A DNA stretch of 64,000 bases from assembly GCA_964421815.1 (NCBI GenBank), contig CAYQYT010000002.1:124001-188000 (forward strand), in the 5' to 3' direction. Positions within the stretch are counted from its first letter, which is position 1. Each line of letters starts with the position of its first letter. The notes below the pieces were generated by a model, which saw only the letters and a list, made by a program, of their open reading frames with translations, ran no database searches and was not told the origin of the DNA. Source of the stretch: DTU089 sp964421815 (GTDB taxonomy: Bacteria > Bacillota > Clostridia > Oscillospirales > Acutalibacteraceae). A program made the position numbers and the translations under genes. This document shows positions 26,767-34,788 of the stretch, piece by piece.

Positions 26767-29517
26767 ATGTTAGTTTTAAAAAATATAGTTAAAGATTATG
26801 TTACCGGAGATACCACGGTAAGAGCATTAAAGGGTATTGATATCAATTTCCGCGAAAGTGAATTTGTTGCCATTCTCGGACCTTCCGGCTGCGGCAAAAC
26901 AACACTTCTTAATATTATCGGCGGTCTTGACAGATATACAAGCGGAGATTTGAGAATAAACGGCAAATCAACAAAGAATTTCAGTGACAGTGATTGGGAT
27001 ACATATCGCAATCATTCAATCGGATTTGTTTTTCAAAGTTACAATCTTATTCAGCATCAAAGCGTTCTTTCCAATGTTGAACTTGCCCTCACTCTTTCGG
27101 GTGTTTCCAAGAAAGAACGCCGTAAAAGAGCCATTGATGCATTGAAAAGAGTCGGTCTCGGTGATCATATTCACAAGAAACCCACCCAAATGTCCGGCGG
27201 TCAGATGCAGAGAGTTGCCATTGCACGTGCGCTTATAAATGATCCGGATATTCTTCTTGCGGACGAACCCACCGGCGCACTTGATACGGAAACAAGCGTG
27301 CAGATAATGGATTTGCTCAAAGAGATTTCCAAAGACAAACTCATAATAATGGTTACCCATAACCCGGACCTTGCGGAAAGTTACTCCAACCGTATTATAA
27401 GATGCCTTGACGGTGAAGTTATCGGGGACTCCAACCCCTTTGTGCCCGATGCTTCCGATTACGAAAATGAAAAGAAACGTGCAGAAAATGCAAAGGAAAA
27501 GGGTAAAAAGTCAATGTCCTTTGCTTCGGCATTTTCCCTTAGTCTTAATAACCTGCGGACAAAGAGCGGACGAACTTTCCTGACCGCTTTTGCAGGAAGT
27601 ATCGGTATCATAGGTATTGCCCTTGTTCTTGCCCTTTCAAACGGTATTCAGGTTTATATTGACAGGGTTCAGGAAGATATGCTCCTTTCCTACCCCATGA
27701 CCGTTGAAAAACAGACTTTCGACCTTGAAAGCGTAATGACCTCCTTTACGGGTATAACAACCGAGATGATGGAGGGTATGGATGATGATGAAAAAGACAA
27801 AATCTATGTAAACGAATCCCTTATGAAGATGGTAAATGCCTTTATTTCCGAATCCACTTCCAACAACCTTGACAATTTCAAAAAGTATGTCGAAGACAAT
27901 CAAGAGGCCTTCGATGAGGTTTGTAACGATGTTCAGTACAAATACAGTACGGATTTGAATATCTACCGCGCCGACACGGAAAACGGTTTAGTCAAAGTTA
28001 ATCCAAGCACAATGATGGAAAACATACCCATGGACGAGAGCATGGCAAGTATGGCATCTTCAATGTCGAGTATGACACAGGTTAATGCCTGGATGGAACT
28101 TATCGGCGACGAAAAACTCATGGATGCACAGTACGATGTTATTGCCGGCAGAATGCCCGAAAAGTTCGACGAGGTTGTGCTTATTGTTGACGGCAATAAT
28201 CAAATTAACGAACTTGTTGTCTATGCTCTTGGTCTTAAAGACCAGGAAGAATTCACAAAAAATATTATGCAGGCACTTGCCAGCGGTGAATCCCTGGAAA
28301 ATGAAACAATTACCGAGTATTCATATGATGAGATCCTCGATATGAGATTTAAACTTGTTTTAAGTGCCGATTATTTTGTAAAAGACAAGAAAACGGGACT
28401 TTGGAGCGACAACAGCGCCAATGACTATTTCGTAAAAGATTTGGTTGATAACGGTACTGAACTTAAAATTGTGGGTATTTTAAAACCCGACGAAAATAAT
28501 ACTCTTTCATTGGGTACCGGCGGTATCGGTTATATGCGTGATTTGATGGATTACGCTATTGAGGAAACCGCAACCCGTCAGGTTGTTAAAGAACAGCTTG
28601 CAGATACAAAAACCGATGTTATTACAGGTTTGGAGTTTTCAAATCTTACGGTTAATGACTTTGACCTTAAAGATGTTGATTTAAGTATAATTGACTTCAA
28701 TTACCTTGACTATACACCCTTTATGTCCATGGCAGAGGGTATGGATATGTCCGAAGTGAATCTTGCGGATATGGGTGCAATGTTCGGCTTTGACGATATG
28801 AGCGAACTCCAGAAGAAACTTATGGAAGGTTTCCTTACGGAAGAACAGGTGCTTGCCATAAAACAGGCGTATGTTGACACCTTGGCGGCAAACAGTTCTC
28901 TTTCGGGAACACTTGAAAAGTTGGGTTATTCCACTTTTGAATCCCCCTCAATGATATGCTTTTATCCGAAGAATTTTGAGGCTAAAGAGAAACTTAATGA
29001 ACTTGTAAGTTACTATAACGAACAGGTTACGGCGGACGGTCACGAGGAAGCACAAATCAAAGTTTCCGACTATATCGGAATGCTTATGAGCAGTCTTACA
29101 ACAATTATTGATATTGTTACCTACGTTCTTGTTTGCTTTGTTGCCATTTCCCTTGTGGTTTCTTCGGTTATGATTGGTATTATCACCTATATTTCAGTTC
29201 TTGAAAGAACGAAAGAAATCGGTATTTTGAGAAGTATAGGTGCGTCCAAGAAAGATATTGCAAGAGTGTTCAATGCGGAAACCGCAATAATCGGATTGGG
29301 TGCAGGTATAATCGGTATTCTGTCAACCTTGTTGTTGGAAATTCCCATTAACCTGATACTGAAATACGCGGCGCACATTCCTGCTGCGGCGGCACTTCCC
29401 TTTGTGGCGGCAATAATTCTTGTTGTTATAAGTGTTTCCCTTACTCTTATTGCAGGTCTTGTGCCATCACGCATAGCGGCAAAGAAAGACCCGGTAGAAG
29501 CCTTACGTACTGAATAA
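26767..29517 (+). CDS. ABC transporter, ATPase fused to FtsX/MacB-type permease
   Basis: The 916-residue product joins an N-terminal ATPase of the MacB/LolD class (Walker A GPSGCGKTT, signature MSGGQMQRVAIARAL, Walker B ILLADEPTGALD) to a permease. After a linker at about 230-260 there is one membrane helix (about 266-292), a very large extracellular domain of about 470 residues, and three C-terminal helices with the FtsX-type coupling segment LERTKEIGILRSIGASKKDI. The architecture belongs to mechanotransmitting exporters, such as antimicrobial-peptide or lipoprotein-release systems in Firmicutes. The upstream secreted repeat protein is the obvious candidate partner. No two-component system is adjacent. 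Confidence 0.9.
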   Translation: MLVLKNIVKDYVTGDTTVRALKGIDINFRESEFVAILGPSGCGKTTLLNIIGGLDRYTSGDLRINGKSTKNFSDSDWDTYRNHSIGFVFQSYNLIQHQSVLSNVELALTLSGVSKKERRKRAIDALKRVGLGDHIHKKPTQMSGGQMQRVAIARALINDPDILLADEPTGALDTETSVQIMDLLKEISKDKLIIMVTHNPDLAESYSNRIIRCLDGEVIGDSNPFVPDASDYENEKKRAENAKEKGKKSMSFASAFSLSLNNLRTKSGRTFLTAFAGSIGIIGIALVLALSNGIQVYIDRVQEDMLLSYPMTVEKQTFDLESVMTSFTGITTEMMEGMDDDEKDKIYVNESLMKMVNAFISESTSNNLDNFKKYVEDNQEAFDEVCNDVQYKYSTDLNIYRADTENGLVKVNPSTMMENIPMDESMASMASSMSSMTQVNAWMELIGDEKLMDAQYDVIAGRMPEKFDEVVLIVDGNNQINELVVYALGLKDQEEFTKNIMQALASGESLENETITEYSYDEILDMRFKLVLSADYFVKDKKTGLWSDNSANDYFVKDLVDNGTELKIVGILKPDENNTLSLGTGGIGYMRDLMDYAIEETATRQVVKEQLADTKTDVITGLEFSNLTVNDFDLKDVDLSIIDFNYLDYTPFMSMAEGMDMSEVNLADMGAMFGFDDMSELQKKLMEGFLTEEQVLAIKQAYVDTLAANSSLSGTLEKLGYSTFESPSMICFYPKNFEAKEKLNELVSYYNEQVTADGHEEAQIKVSDYIGMLMSSLTTIIDIVTYVLVCFVAISLVVSSVMIGIITYISVLERTKEIGILRSIGASKKDIARVFNAETAIIGLGAGIIGILSTLLLEIPINLILKYAAHIPAAAALPFVAAIILVVISVSLTLIAGLVPSRIAAKKDPVEALRTE

Positions 29518-29524
29518 AAATATT

Positions 29525-29568
29525 AAGGGGCTGTAAAAATCGAAAGTTTTTTACAGCCCCTTATTTTG
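29525..29568. terminator. Terminator after the ABC transporter gene, repeat-family hairpin
   Basis: A 14-base stem (AAGGGGCTGTAAAA / TTTTACAGCCCCTT) closes a loop containing CGAAAG and is followed by ATTTTGTTT. It lies between convergent genes. The core GCTGTAAAAA..CGAAAG..TTTTTACAGC recurs near 43.3 kb and, as a variant, 61.0 kb. Confidence 0.88.
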
Positions 29569-29577
29569 TTTCGTTAT

Positions 29578-30576
29578 TTATAATGCCTTGAATTCGTATC
29601 CCTGTGCTTTTGCATAGTCAATTATATTTCCCAAGGCGTCAGCGTTGTCCTGTGAAACAGCGTGGAGAAGAAGCACACATCCGGGGTGCAGTCGGGATGT
29701 TACCGTATCAAAGGCATATTGCTTTCCTTTTTGGTTGTTTGTGTCCCAATCTGCATAGGCACTTGACCAGAAAACCGATGTGAAGCCGATGCTTTGCACA
29801 AGTTCTAAGGCATTCTCCGAACAAGCACCCTCGGGGAATCGAAAATAGGGGGCACTGTAACCGAAATGCTCTCTCAAATAATTATCAAGATTTTCTATTT
29901 CCGTCACCATTTGGGTACGGGTGATTTTTGAAAAATTCGGATGGGTGTCGGAGTGGTTGCCCACAATATGCCCCTCTGTAATCATTCGGGCAATCAGTTG
30001 AGGGTTTTCCTTAACATTGGGTAGGGTAACAAAGAAAGCAGCGGGAACTTGTTTCTCTTTTAAAGTGTCGAGAATTTTTTCGGTACAGCCGTTTTCATAG
30101 CCGCAGTCAAAAGTGAGATATATTACCTTTTCACCGCTGGTATCAAGGCACAAAGCACCGTATTTCTCATAGAATTTTTGGTTGTTTACTGAGATTTCAT
30201 GAGGAACTCCGTTCTTTGAAACCCCGTAGCTGTGGTTGTGAGTTTCGGTGGAAAGTCCGCTTAAATTGTCCGGGTCAATAACCGGAAGCGTTACTTTTGG
30301 CAGGGGCTCAAATCCCGTATAGGTTCTGTCCGTGCCGGTGTCTTTGCCGTACAGTATTTTTTTCTTTACGGTTGTTTTATCCATGGGCTCCGGGTCGGGA
30401 GCTTCGGAGGTTTCGCTTTCGCTCTCCTGTTGTGATTCGGTTTCGGTTTTTGTGGTTTCGGCAGAAGTTTGTGCATCCGTGGAAAAAGATGTTGTGTTTT
30501 GTGAATCACCCTTGCCGCAACCCAATAAAATGAATACCAATGATACTATAAGTAAAAGACAAATTGTTTTTTTCAT
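29578..30576 (-). CDS. pdaA: PdaA-like polysaccharide deacetylase lipoprotein
   Basis: The NodB-fold enzyme would N-deacetylate muramic acid in peptidoglycan, the step before muramic delta-lactam formation in spore cortex. The 332-residue product starts with a lipoprotein signal (MKKTICLLLIVSLVFILLGC), then a Ser/Glu/Thr-rich linker. The NodB domain has IYLTFDCGYENGCTEKIL, HIVGNHSDTHPNF and a C-terminal HPGCVLLLHAVSQDNADAL. The YENG and LLHAVSxDNAxAL features are those of PdaA rather than general chitin deacetylases. The usual TFD aspartate and HxxxH-type metal ligands are present. The start at 30576 follows AAAGGTGA. It is placed among sporulation genes. Confidence 0.85.
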   Translation of the reverse strand: MKKTICLLLIVSLVFILLGCGKGDSQNTTSFSTDAQTSAETTKTETESQQESESETSEAPDPEPMDKTTVKKKILYGKDTGTDRTYTGFEPLPKVTLPVIDPDNLSGLSTETHNHSYGVSKNGVPHEISVNNQKFYEKYGALCLDTSGEKVIYLTFDCGYENGCTEKILDTLKEKQVPAAFFVTLPNVKENPQLIARMITEGHIVGNHSDTHPNFSKITRTQMVTEIENLDNYLREHFGYSAPYFRFPEGACSENALELVQSIGFTSVFWSSAYADWDTNNQKGKQYAFDTVTSRLHPGCVLLLHAVSQDNADALGNIIDYAKAQGYEFKAL

Positions 30577-30622
30577 AATTTCACCTTTAGATTTCCCGAG
30601 AGATAAACTCCCGGGATTGATT

Positions 30623-30814
30623 TTATTTAAACATATACTGGACATTATCCAGAATTCCGTCCATTGCTTTGACGGACTTTTTGGCAAGTTTTTTCATTTT
30701 GTTCTTTGTACTGTTTCTTGAATTAACAACACCGGCCATTACTGCGGCGGCAACACCCGCTGCCATTACTGCAGTGCCCAATTTCATTGTTTTATCGGAA
30801 CTCATTAACATCAT
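30623..30814 (-). CDS. Small membrane-associated protein, unknown function
   Basis: The 63-residue product has a short N-terminus, a hydrophobic Ala/Val/Met-rich segment (GTAVMAAGVAAAVMAGVV) and a basic tail with many Lys, ending in DNVQYMF. A very strong AGGAGGTG lies six bases before the ATG, which supports a real gene despite its size. It is probably a single-pass or peripheral membrane protein. It sits 46 bases before the PdaA-like gene, in the same direction. Confidence 0.65.
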   Translation of the reverse strand: MMLMSSDKTMKLGTAVMAAGVAAAVMAGVVNSRNSTKNKMKKLAKKSVKAMDGILDNVQYMFK

Positions 30815-30975
30815 TAAAAACACCTCCTGTTTGTTTTTAAAAGTTTGCCCTGTAAGAACAGAAAGTAGTCATAATTACTTGATAAAAATAAATGGAAGTG
30901 ATAGAATTTATTTCGTGATTATTTGAAATTATTGATTTTAAAAGAAAATTTGTATTTTATAAAGGAATAACAAAA

Positions 30976-31485
30976 ATGAGTGAATTGAACATAGTTTTGG
31001 TTGAACCGGAAATACCGCAGAATACGGGCAATATTGCAAGAACTTGTGCCGCAACAGGAGCAAAACTGCATATTATAAAGCCTATGGGTTTTACCATTGA
31101 CGATAAAAAATTAAAAAGAGCGGGTCTTGATTATTGGTATTTGCTTGATTTAACCTATTATGAAAACCTTGATGACTTTTTTGAGAAAAATCCCGACGGT
31201 AAATATTTCTTTTTTACAACAAAGGCAAGAAAAACTCATTCCGATGCAGTTTATGCGGACAAATCATTTTTGTTTTTCGGGAAAGAAACAAAGGGGCTTC
31301 CCGAGGAATTGTTACTGGAGCATCCCGATGAATGTGTGAGAATACCCATGATAGACGATGCCAGAAGTCTTAACCTTTCCAACTCCGTTGCAATCGGAGT
31401 TTATGAGGCTTTGAGGCAGATGGGCTATCCCGAACTTCAGAATAAGGGTCAACTTCATAATTATTCTTGGAAAGAAAATACATAA
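30976..31485 (+). CDS. trmL: tRNA (cytidine(34)-2'-O)-methyltransferase TrmL
   Basis: TrmL (YibK/CspR) methylates the ribose at the wobble base of tRNA-Leu isoacceptors. The 169-residue product is a minimal SPOUT knot protein with the signatures LVEPEIPQNTGNIARTCAA, FGKETKGLPEELL and IPMIDDARSLNLSNSVAIGVYEALRQ. The size is normal. The next gene is yabP. Confidence 0.93.
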   Translation: MSELNIVLVEPEIPQNTGNIARTCAATGAKLHIIKPMGFTIDDKKLKRAGLDYWYLLDLTYYENLDDFFEKNPDGKYFFFTTKARKTHSDAVYADKSFLFFGKETKGLPEELLLEHPDECVRIPMIDDARSLNLSNSVAIGVYEALRQMGYPELQNKGQLHNYSWKENT

Positions 31486-31492
31486 AAAACAT

Positions 31493-31533
31493 AACACCTC
31501 CGTTTAATGCATATATTGTATTGCGGAGGTGTT
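31493..31533 (+). promoter_or_regulatory. Inverted repeat that pairs with the yabP ribosome binding site
   Basis: A perfect 10-base inverted repeat, AACACCTCCG (31493-31502) and CGGAGGTGTT (31524-31533), has a 21-base loop. The right arm contains the complete GGAGG (31525-31529) that serves yabP at 31538. In RNA the stem would hide the binding site. It lacks a T-run, so it is not a normal terminator. Confidence 0.65.
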
Positions 31534-31537
31534 TATT

Positions 31538-31819
31538 ATGACAGAAGAAAAAAGAACAGGAATTTTACCCCATAATTGCATACTTGAGGACAGAAGCCGA
31601 CTTTCCGTTTCAGGTGTTAAGGATGTGGGAAGTTTTGACGAGGAAACGATTATTGCCCAAACCGAGTGTGGGGAACTTACCGTTAAAGGTGAAAAATTGC
31701 ATATTACTAAACTTTCTCTTGAAATAGGGGAGTTGTGTATTGAGGGAGAAATCAGTTCACTTTCATACGCGGATGTAATTGATAAATCGGGTAGTTTCCT
31801 TTCGAGAGTATTCAGATAA
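31538..31819 (+). CDS. yabP: Sporulation protein YabP
   Basis: YabP is needed for spore coat or cortex maturation in Bacillus and is made in the mother cell. The 93-residue product has the family features LPHNCILEDRSRLSVSGV and EIGELCIEGEISSLSY. ATG 31538 has GGAGG eight bases upstream, within a hairpin arm. Its stop overlaps the yabQ start as TAATG. Confidence 0.9.
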   Translation: MTEEKRTGILPHNCILEDRSRLSVSGVKDVGSFDEETIIAQTECGELTVKGEKLHITKLSLEIGELCIEGEISSLSYADVIDKSGSFLSRVFR

Positions 31820-32400
31820 TGTATTCAGTTGAACAAAGCGAACAAACCCTCATTTTTTTTGCTTCCTTGGGTGTTGGTTTTCTCTTAGGGGTACTTTATG
31901 ATTTTTTAAGAGCCCTACGACTTTCCTTTACAAAGGGAAAAGCGGCGATTGTGATTTTTGATTTAATATATTTTTTCGCAGTCGCTTTGGGGAGTTATAT
32001 TTTTATTCTTGCCGCAAACAAGGGCGAGATAAGGTCATACATAATAATAGGTGAACTATTAGGAGCACTTTTTTATTATTTTTCATTGGGTATTGCAGTT
32101 ATAAAAATAACCGACAACTTCGTAAAGGTTTTGAAATGCTTTTATGCTTTTGTTTTTAAAGTTGTTTCGTTTCCCTTTCGTGTTATAGGTAAGTTTTTTT
32201 ACAGGTTTTGTAATAAAATAAAGTCATTTTTTAAAAAAAGTGAAAAAAAGTCCAAAAAAATACAGAAAAAAGTCTTGCCAAAAGTACGTGTCTATGTGTA
32301 TAATTTACTCGATATATTATTTGTAGGTTCACACAAGGCACGGAAAGGCGGGAGAATCGGTGGAAGCACAGAAAAAGAAAAACCAACTCAAACCTCGTAG
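31819..32400 (+). CDS. yabQ: Sporulation membrane protein YabQ
   Basis: YabQ is a polytopic membrane protein required for spore cortex formation. The 193-residue product has a hydrophobic N-terminal half with about four membrane helices, including the family segment GVLYDFLRALR in the first loop. A strongly basic tail follows (many Lys from about 128 on). It is coupled to yabP by a one-base overlap. Its 3' end overlaps the next gene by 41 bases in a different frame. Confidence 0.9.
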   Translation: MYSVEQSEQTLIFFASLGVGFLLGVLYDFLRALRLSFTKGKAAIVIFDLIYFFAVALGSYIFILAANKGEIRSYIIIGELLGALFYYFSLGIAVIKITDNFVKVLKCFYAFVFKVVSFPFRVIGKFFYRFCNKIKSFFKKSEKKSKKIQKKVLPKVRVYVYNLLDILFVGSHKARKGGRIGGSTEKEKPTQTS

Positions 32401-32668
32401 CGTATTGGTTATTGTTTTATGCTTTGTGCTTTTGCTTTATATGGGCATAAGATATATCAAAGCTCAAAGTGAAATAAATGCTAAAGAAACTCAGCTTACA
32501 GAGCTCGAAAGTGTTTATGAAAGCCGTGTTGCCGAAAATGAAGAACTGAAGTCTGCCATTAAAGATGGGGACAAAGCTGAACTTGCAGAGAAATATGCAC
32601 GGGAAAAGGGTTATGTTATGCCGGACGAAAGAGTCTATGTTGACATAACTCCCGGCTCCGAAGAATAA
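32360..32668 (+). CDS. divIC: Cell-division initiator DivIC (FtsB-like)
   Basis: DivIC forms the FtsL-DivIB-DivIC complex at the septum. The 102-residue product has a short basic cytoplasmic N-terminus, a membrane helix (about 14-31), a coiled coil (about 35-70) and the typical end AEKYAREKGYVMPDERVYV. It starts at GTG 32360 inside the end of yabQ, after GGGAGA. The yabP-yabQ-divIC-yabR order matches Bacillus subtilis. Confidence 0.9.
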   Translation: MEAQKKKNQLKPRSVLVIVLCFVLLLYMGIRYIKAQSEINAKETQLTELESVYESRVAENEELKSAIKDGDKAELAEKYAREKGYVMPDERVYVDITPGSEE

Positions 32669-32689
32669 ACAATCATTTAGAGGTAAAAT

Positions 32690-33154
32690 ATGGCAGTGGA
32701 AATCGGAACGATTCTTGAGGGAAAAGTTACAGGCATTACGAATTTCGGAGCTTTTGTAGAGCTTCCGGACAAAACAACGGGTATGGTACATATTTCGGAA
32801 GTTTCGTCATCTTTTATTAAAGATATTCACGAAAAAATTTCCGAGGGCGATGTTGTTAAGGTTAAGGTTATAGACATCAATGAAAAAGGAAAAGTAGCCC
32901 TTTCCATAAAGAAAGCACAGCCCCAACAGGAAGAGGAGACCAAGCCTAAGCGTACCCCGGCAGAAAAACCGCGTAAAAGCCAACCGCCCGTATGGACGGG
33001 TACACAACGTTCCGAACCGGAAAATATGTCTTTTGAAGATATGATGGCAAAATTTAAAAGCGTAAGCGACGAAAAAATGAGCGATCTCAAAAAGAATAAT
33101 GTTGCAAAACGCGGAGCTTCAACTCCCCGTAGAGGCGGCAATTCAAGAGGTTAA
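32690..33154 (+). CDS. yabR: S1-domain RNA-binding protein (YabR-like)
   Basis: The 154-residue product has one S1 domain at residues 1-75 (VEIGTILEGKVTGITNFGAFVEL, cited in part; GMVHISEVS; VKVKVIDINEKGKVALSIK). A long basic, Pro/Arg/Lys-rich tail likely binds nucleic acid. The equivalent Bacillus gene follows divIC. Its role, probably ribosome or mRNA binding, is not settled by the sequence. Confidence 0.88.
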   Translation: MAVEIGTILEGKVTGITNFGAFVELPDKTTGMVHISEVSSSFIKDIHEKISEGDVVKVKVIDINEKGKVALSIKKAQPQQEEETKPKRTPAEKPRKSQPPVWTGTQRSEPENMSFEDMMAKFKSVSDEKMSDLKKNNVAKRGASTPRRGGNSRG

Positions 33155-33165
33155 TGGTATATTAA

Positions 33166-33200
33166 AAACCGTGCTGATGATTCGGCACGGTTTAATTTTA
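33166..33200 (+). terminator. Hairpin after the yab-divIC operon
   Basis: A 9-base stem (AAACCGTGC / GCACGGTTT) is followed by AATTTTA, giving a modest T-run. Confidence 0.65.
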
Positions 33201-33212
33201 GGAAGTGTATTT

Positions 33213-34055
33213 GTGAGAGAAATAAGTGCAAATTTAATCGAAAATGCGGTTGAAAGAATTTTCCTTGAAGCCAACGGAAAACTTTCGGATTCCTTGGAGG
33301 ACAAAATCCGCAACTGTGAGAAAGAGGAGAGTAATCCTATTGCAAAAGGTATCTTTTGCGATATGTGTAAAAATCTTGATGCGGCAAAGGAACTTAATAT
33401 TCCCATTTGTCAAGACACCGGAATGGCTGTACTTTTTTGCGAATTAGGTCAAGAGGTGCATATTATTGACGGGGACTTTAACACGGCAGTTAATAACGGT
33501 GTAAGAAAAGCCTATTTTGACGGCAAAATGCGTTGTTCCATAGTCAAGGATCCCATAAGAAGAGGAAATACAAACGATAATACACCTGCCTTAATTCATC
33601 TGTCACTTGTTCCCGGGGATAAAATTAAATTCACCGCCGCACCAAAGGGCTTCGGCAGTGAAAATATGAGCAGAATTAAAATGTTTACCCCATCCGCAAG
33701 TATTGATGATATAGTGAATTTCGTTGTTGAAACGGTAAAAACTGCGGACGCCAACCCTTGCCCCCCCGTAGTTTTGGGTGTGGGAATCGGAAGTGACTTT
33801 GAGGGTGTTGCATTGCTTTCCAAAAAAGCCTTGTGCCGAGATATTTCCGAAAGGAATCCCGACGAGTTTTACAGGGAATTGGAAGAGAAAATGTTGGAGG
33901 AAGTTAACAAACTGAATATTGGGGCACAGGGCTTTGGCGGAGATATAACCGCCCTTGCAGTTAATATTGAAACTGCACCCACCCATATTGCAGGACTTCC
34001 GGTTGCGGTAAATGTGGGTTGTCACGTTACAAGACACAAGGAAATCCTTATTTGA
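33213..34055 (+). CDS. Fumarate hydratase (class I) alpha subunit
   Basis: Two-subunit class I fumarase or tartrate dehydratase interconverts fumarate and malate with a [4Fe-4S] cluster bound by the alpha chain. The 280-residue product starts at GTG 33213 after GGAAG. It contains the cluster region PICQDTGMAVLFCELGQ, a second Cys in NPCPPVVLGVGIG, and AQGFGGDITALAVNIETAPTHIAGLPVAVNVGC at the end (cited by its features: GFGG, THIAGLPVAVN, GC). The length equals that of stand-alone alpha chains. No beta-subunit gene follows: a terminator and the convergent spoIIR come next, so the partner must be elsewhere. Confidence 0.9.
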   Translation: MREISANLIENAVERIFLEANGKLSDSLEDKIRNCEKEESNPIAKGIFCDMCKNLDAAKELNIPICQDTGMAVLFCELGQEVHIIDGDFNTAVNNGVRKAYFDGKMRCSIVKDPIRRGNTNDNTPALIHLSLVPGDKIKFTAAPKGFGSENMSRIKMFTPSASIDDIVNFVVETVKTADANPCPPVVLGVGIGSDFEGVALLSKKALCRDISERNPDEFYRELEEKMLEEVNKLNIGAQGFGGDITALAVNIETAPTHIAGLPVAVNVGCHVTRHKEILI

Positions 34056-34069
34056 ATATTATTTTTGTT

Positions 34070-34104
34070 GGGACGGAAAGGCTTATTTTTCCGTCCCTAA
34101 TTTT
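34070..34104. terminator. Convergent terminator between fumarase alpha and spoIIR
   Basis: A perfect 10-base stem (GGGACGGAAA / TTTCCGTCCC) is flanked by T-rich sequence on both sides. Confidence 0.8.
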
Positions 34105-34739
34105 GAACGTAATTCTTCATAAATTTCTAAAAATTTGAATTTAACAACGTATTTATTTCCGCTGTTAATTATCTTTTCACCGCTTTCGGAAAGATAGTCG
34201 GCGGTTTTTTCTTTGTCGGTTTCCACACCTTCTGCCGCAGGCACGCACAGGGGCGGAAACATTACGCACCACCAGTTCTTTCCCTTGCCCTCACCGAGAA
34301 TAACTTTTAAAGAGGTGTAATGTCCGGCGGGAAAGGTAAGGTCGCCATATTCCCGGGTTTCAAAGTATTCGGTACCAAGAGTGATTTTTACATTATAATT
34401 GAACCCATTCTCTTTTAATGTTCTCTCGGCAGTAGCCGACATTACATCTTTTGACTCTTCAAAATACATTCGGGCATTCTCTGTTGTTACACCTTTTTCA
34501 AGAATTGCGGCATTTGTTTCTAAAAGTGCATCCCTGACTTTTAGTTTAACTTCCTGGTCAGTTTCCGAGTCACTGTTTGCAAGAATGTGGAGTCTTACAA
34601 CATCGTCCTTTACAGTTTGTGCAGATGCGGTGAAATAAGTACAGGAGAAAGCCAAATATAGAGATATTACAATTGCAACAACCGATAGCAGGATTTTGTC
34701 TTTTCTTTCATTAAATGCTTTATATTTGAATATGGTCAT
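34083..34739 (-). CDS. spoIIR: Stage II sporulation protein R
   Basis: SpoIIR is the forespore signal that activates SpoIIGA and so pro-sigma-E processing in the mother cell. The 218-residue product has an N-terminal signal/anchor helix (about 16-40), then VVRLHILANSDSETDQEVKL in part, the conserved RLHILANSD element, and YTSLKVILGEGKGKNWWCVMFPPLC-type features near residue 150 (GEG, NWWCVMFPPLC). It is the distal gene after ispE. Its ribosome binding site AAAGGA partly lies in the hairpin between the two genes. Confidence 0.93.
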   Translation of the reverse strand: MTIFKYKAFNERKDKILLSVVAIVISLYLAFSCTYFTASAQTVKDDVVRLHILANSDSETDQEVKLKVRDALLETNAAILEKGVTTENARMYFEESKDVMSATAERTLKENGFNYNVKITLGTEYFETREYGDLTFPAGHYTSLKVILGEGKGKNWWCVMFPPLCVPAAEGVETDKEKTADYLSESGEKIINSGNKYVVKFKFLEIYEELRSKLGTEK

Positions 34740-34743
34740 AACA

Positions 34744-34776
34744 AAACCGTCCTTTCAAAATGATTTTGGACGGTTT
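34744..34776 (-). terminator. Hairpin between ispE and spoIIR
   Basis: The stem AAACCGTCC / GGACGGTTT (9 pairs) has a 15-base loop. On the minus strand it follows the ispE stop and ends in TTTTG. The distal arm contains the GGA of the spoIIR ribosome binding site. Confidence 0.6.
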
Positions 34777-34788
34777 AAATCTTTTTAT

